Below are positions 54,301 to 54,880 of a stretch of 54,880 nucleotides of DNA, piece by piece; within the stretch, counting starts at the first letter, position 1; the number at the start of each line of letters is the position of its first letter. The stretch spans positions 1 to 54,880 of the forward strand of contig CACZXN010000012.1 of the NCBI GenBank assembly GCA_902785075.1. Reading direction: 5' to 3'. The stretch comes from an uncultured Bacteroidales bacterium (GTDB lineage: Bacteria; Bacteroidota; Bacteroidia; Bacteroidales; Bacteroidaceae). The notes beneath the pieces are model-generated. The model was not told the origin of the DNA, ran no database searches, and worked only from the letters and a program-made list of their open reading frames with translations. The translations under genes were made by a program, and so were the position numbers.

Positions 54301-54880
54301 GGGTGGTTGAGCGAATCAACAAGCCTATACAAAAGACTTGGATAGAGGGTATTGGCAGTATTGAAGGCCCTTTGGCAAACTTCTATGATGCTGCCCGAAC
54401 TTCAGGCAGAGACTATCTGGCATACGTTGAACTGGGTAGGTTGGATTACCTGCCATTCGAGTTCAATGACACAGTAAACTATCGATGGCACGGATGCAAC
54501 TTGCCAACAGGAGCAGAGGATAACTGGGAGGAAGACTTCCACAAACTCACTTACGAACTAGAAGGCGACCGCTTGCATGTCTATGGGGAAGCACTTACAC
54601 AATGCGGTCCAAACAACTATGCCTATTTCAAGGAAGAACCGACCGATGATCCACTCACATATCGAATCCGTTTCTACATACAAGAGGTGGAGCCAACGAT
54701 GGACTGCATGGCTCTCCATGCCACAAACTTCTATGTCTCAGGTTTCAATCCAAACCTCAACTACATCATTGTTGACAATCATGGCGAGGAGCATCCTGTC
54801 ATCAACAGGACTCCACAGATGGCTTATCGTCCGTTCGTCGAAGACGGAAAGGTGTGGAAGGTGAAGGTCATCTCTGACGG
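51396..54880 (+). CDS. Giant secreted protein with FISUMP-like domain, 5' part (C-terminus outside window)
   Basis: An open frame of 1161 codons from the ATG at 51396 runs off the right edge. The N-terminus is a signal peptide (cleavage near residue 25, ETIQAQ). Residues about 328-525 resemble the Fibrobacter major paralogous (FISUMP) domain: V-D-L-G-L-S-V-K-W-S-T-H-N-V-G-A near the start and N-W-R-M-P-T-A-Y-E-F-R-E-L later. The region before it is unassigned beta structure, and the regions after (about 530-800 and 800 on) are beta-rich without a recognised family. It follows the TPR regulator by 50 bp and may share its transcript. A surface role is likely; no enzyme motif is visible. Confidence 0.8.
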   Translation, partial: MKRTFITFISALMLFVLQSETIQAQRSMLDGDPVWVYRQEVWFRVKNAPEDVMVMFGYPVLFYHTYYIKGDTTINNRVYKKLYHEYLNENGEYAFGTQGAELVTPIREEGDKILVPRDYYQKQWGDADWYFEMPGSTANEIKIYDFEMFLTGYKQLAEPSSVELIDKTSRKVFSFGDNNQVVQVIDGIGCSQNNVLLFAPFGNDRFLVPNETEAEMTVVENSSYLIPYYNIQGGTSNSQIYYCTWDWGKAWFCILNKNMISTDSSWVTSTADGKMMVSLEKTYESSTLRYYVQNGKIAYQYLDNNNDIDPSYDFVEKYLNYHINDEEEMVDLGLSVKWSTHNVGAASPTDFGQYFCWGDTTGIIAPTNRQEEVPYTGHYQDFDSRLQNHIAKTKYDAAYQLQGKNWRMPTAYEFRELVNNCTSVRIRVNDVYGYLLTGPNGNTLFLPGAEGLRQGRDGMRYNEPSEHIYSALYWTEEAEKIIQERVYNVYIYNNNRIESDYRNNNWTANANALKALPIRAVYDESGDKWLSVKEYLYYDRYDLIEWGWNEEDVVIPTIDACNGFLTRHKDLFDANGLLKDKVINVMFCEHYRQYIANRLEAYKARAIETYEGSDGKTLYFVDWIDDDFLDYFDTQIGRIDLLTAINLEEDAKGSTMYTKNCTYTMEDIDPKFGVPDNQYIRVIPQSDTSQPYITFNLPVLMANTNYTLRITMAPETFDSIAPLGNQFRINMFIKNPYGQWPKTRNYVYKNPLDPTGKTQNFTSSADTLTVIDLPLTLDYATDVMVQLQSYVSSAETKTYTRHLRIANIEIIKQDTQNNENVQNDSLAQYLPFVQAGKRWTVNQSYVGKENLDEMTYALSYDEVSENGNQYYSMSRSLNGNLVDDEPFMIREKNRKVYLHFPYTEYEYLLFDYSLKAGDTYWTYSLDEQKAVEYEVLSVSDFTDGPEFVYREYDEKGDSMKTYARYLRKWVVERINKPIQKTWIEGIGSIEGPLANFYDAARTSGRDYLAYVELGRLDYLPFEFNDTVNYRWHGCNLPTGAEDNWEEDFHKLTYELEGDRLHVYGEALTQCGPNNYAYFKEEPTDDPLTYRIRFYIQEVEPTMDCMALHATNFYVSGFNPNLNYIIVDNHGEEHPVINRTPQMAYRPFVEDGKVWKVKVISD

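Overview
The window comes from a Bacteroidales genome, most likely a member of the Prevotellaceae (Prevotella/Segatella group). The evidence is: many Bacteroidota-type promoters (TAnnTTTG -7 box, sometimes with TTTG 19 bp upstream), a SusC/SusD pair, a streptopain-like C10 peptidase, a DUF4491 protein, a long IspG-type synthase, and short C-terminal tails ending in the pattern G-I/L-N-x-V-x-G-K-K-V/I-L-V-K. Species cannot be fixed from sequence reading alone. No phage, insertion sequence, CRISPR array or rRNA was seen.

Layout. 1-2694 (-): 5' part of a very large secreted modular protein that runs off the left edge. 3277-8819 (+): an envelope-modification pair (SGNH esterase-like plus MBOAT O-acyltransferase), then a secreted CotH/ricin-like/dockerin-like protein. 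8874-13562 (-): Xaa-Pro aminopeptidase, a secreted tandem metallopeptidase whose first copy has lost its zinc motif, and 1-pyrroline-5-carboxylate dehydrogenase; together they suggest peptide and proline catabolism. 13755-18955 (-): two secreted proteins, one built from six ~70-residue repeats, and a secreted Ig-like/HExxH metallopeptidase. 19277-27466 (+): a tightly packed run of GH127/146 arabinofuranosidase, thioredoxin, a small acidic protein, a membrane zinc peptidase, sigma-54, a PAP2-like membrane protein, PurE and IspG. 27827-36322 (+): a SusC-SusD-lipoprotein-C10 protease operon that looks like a protein/peptide acquisition locus. 36526-38955 (-): DUF4491 membrane protein, then groESL. 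39159-39231 (-): tRNA-Phe. 39356-45292 (-): aspartate kinase/homoserine dehydrogenase, a phosphoglycerate-mutase-like putative homoserine kinase, threonine synthase and a HAD phosphatase, which would take aspartate to threonine apart from the aspartate-semialdehyde step. 45546-49388: a lipoprotein/TMEM43-like pair (-) divergent from a lipoprotein/secreted-protein pair (+). 49912-54880 (+): a TPR membrane regulator followed by a second giant secreted protein that runs off the right edge.

The most unusual non-coding content is two families of intergenic short-palindrome arrays. One (TTGCAGGTCGTGCAA, 21-bp period, next to CCCTTAAGGG and CCCCTAGGGG palindromes) occurs in two nearly identical ~137-bp copies 33 kb apart; they differ in that the third unit is exactly inverted. 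A third, partial copy lies in opposite orientation near 2964-3025. The other family (TTCCCAGTATGGGAA, 22-bp period, four units) follows the protease operon terminator. The most unusual coding observation is a Bacteroidota-type IspG that lacks the ~230-residue central A* domain expected in this phylum.
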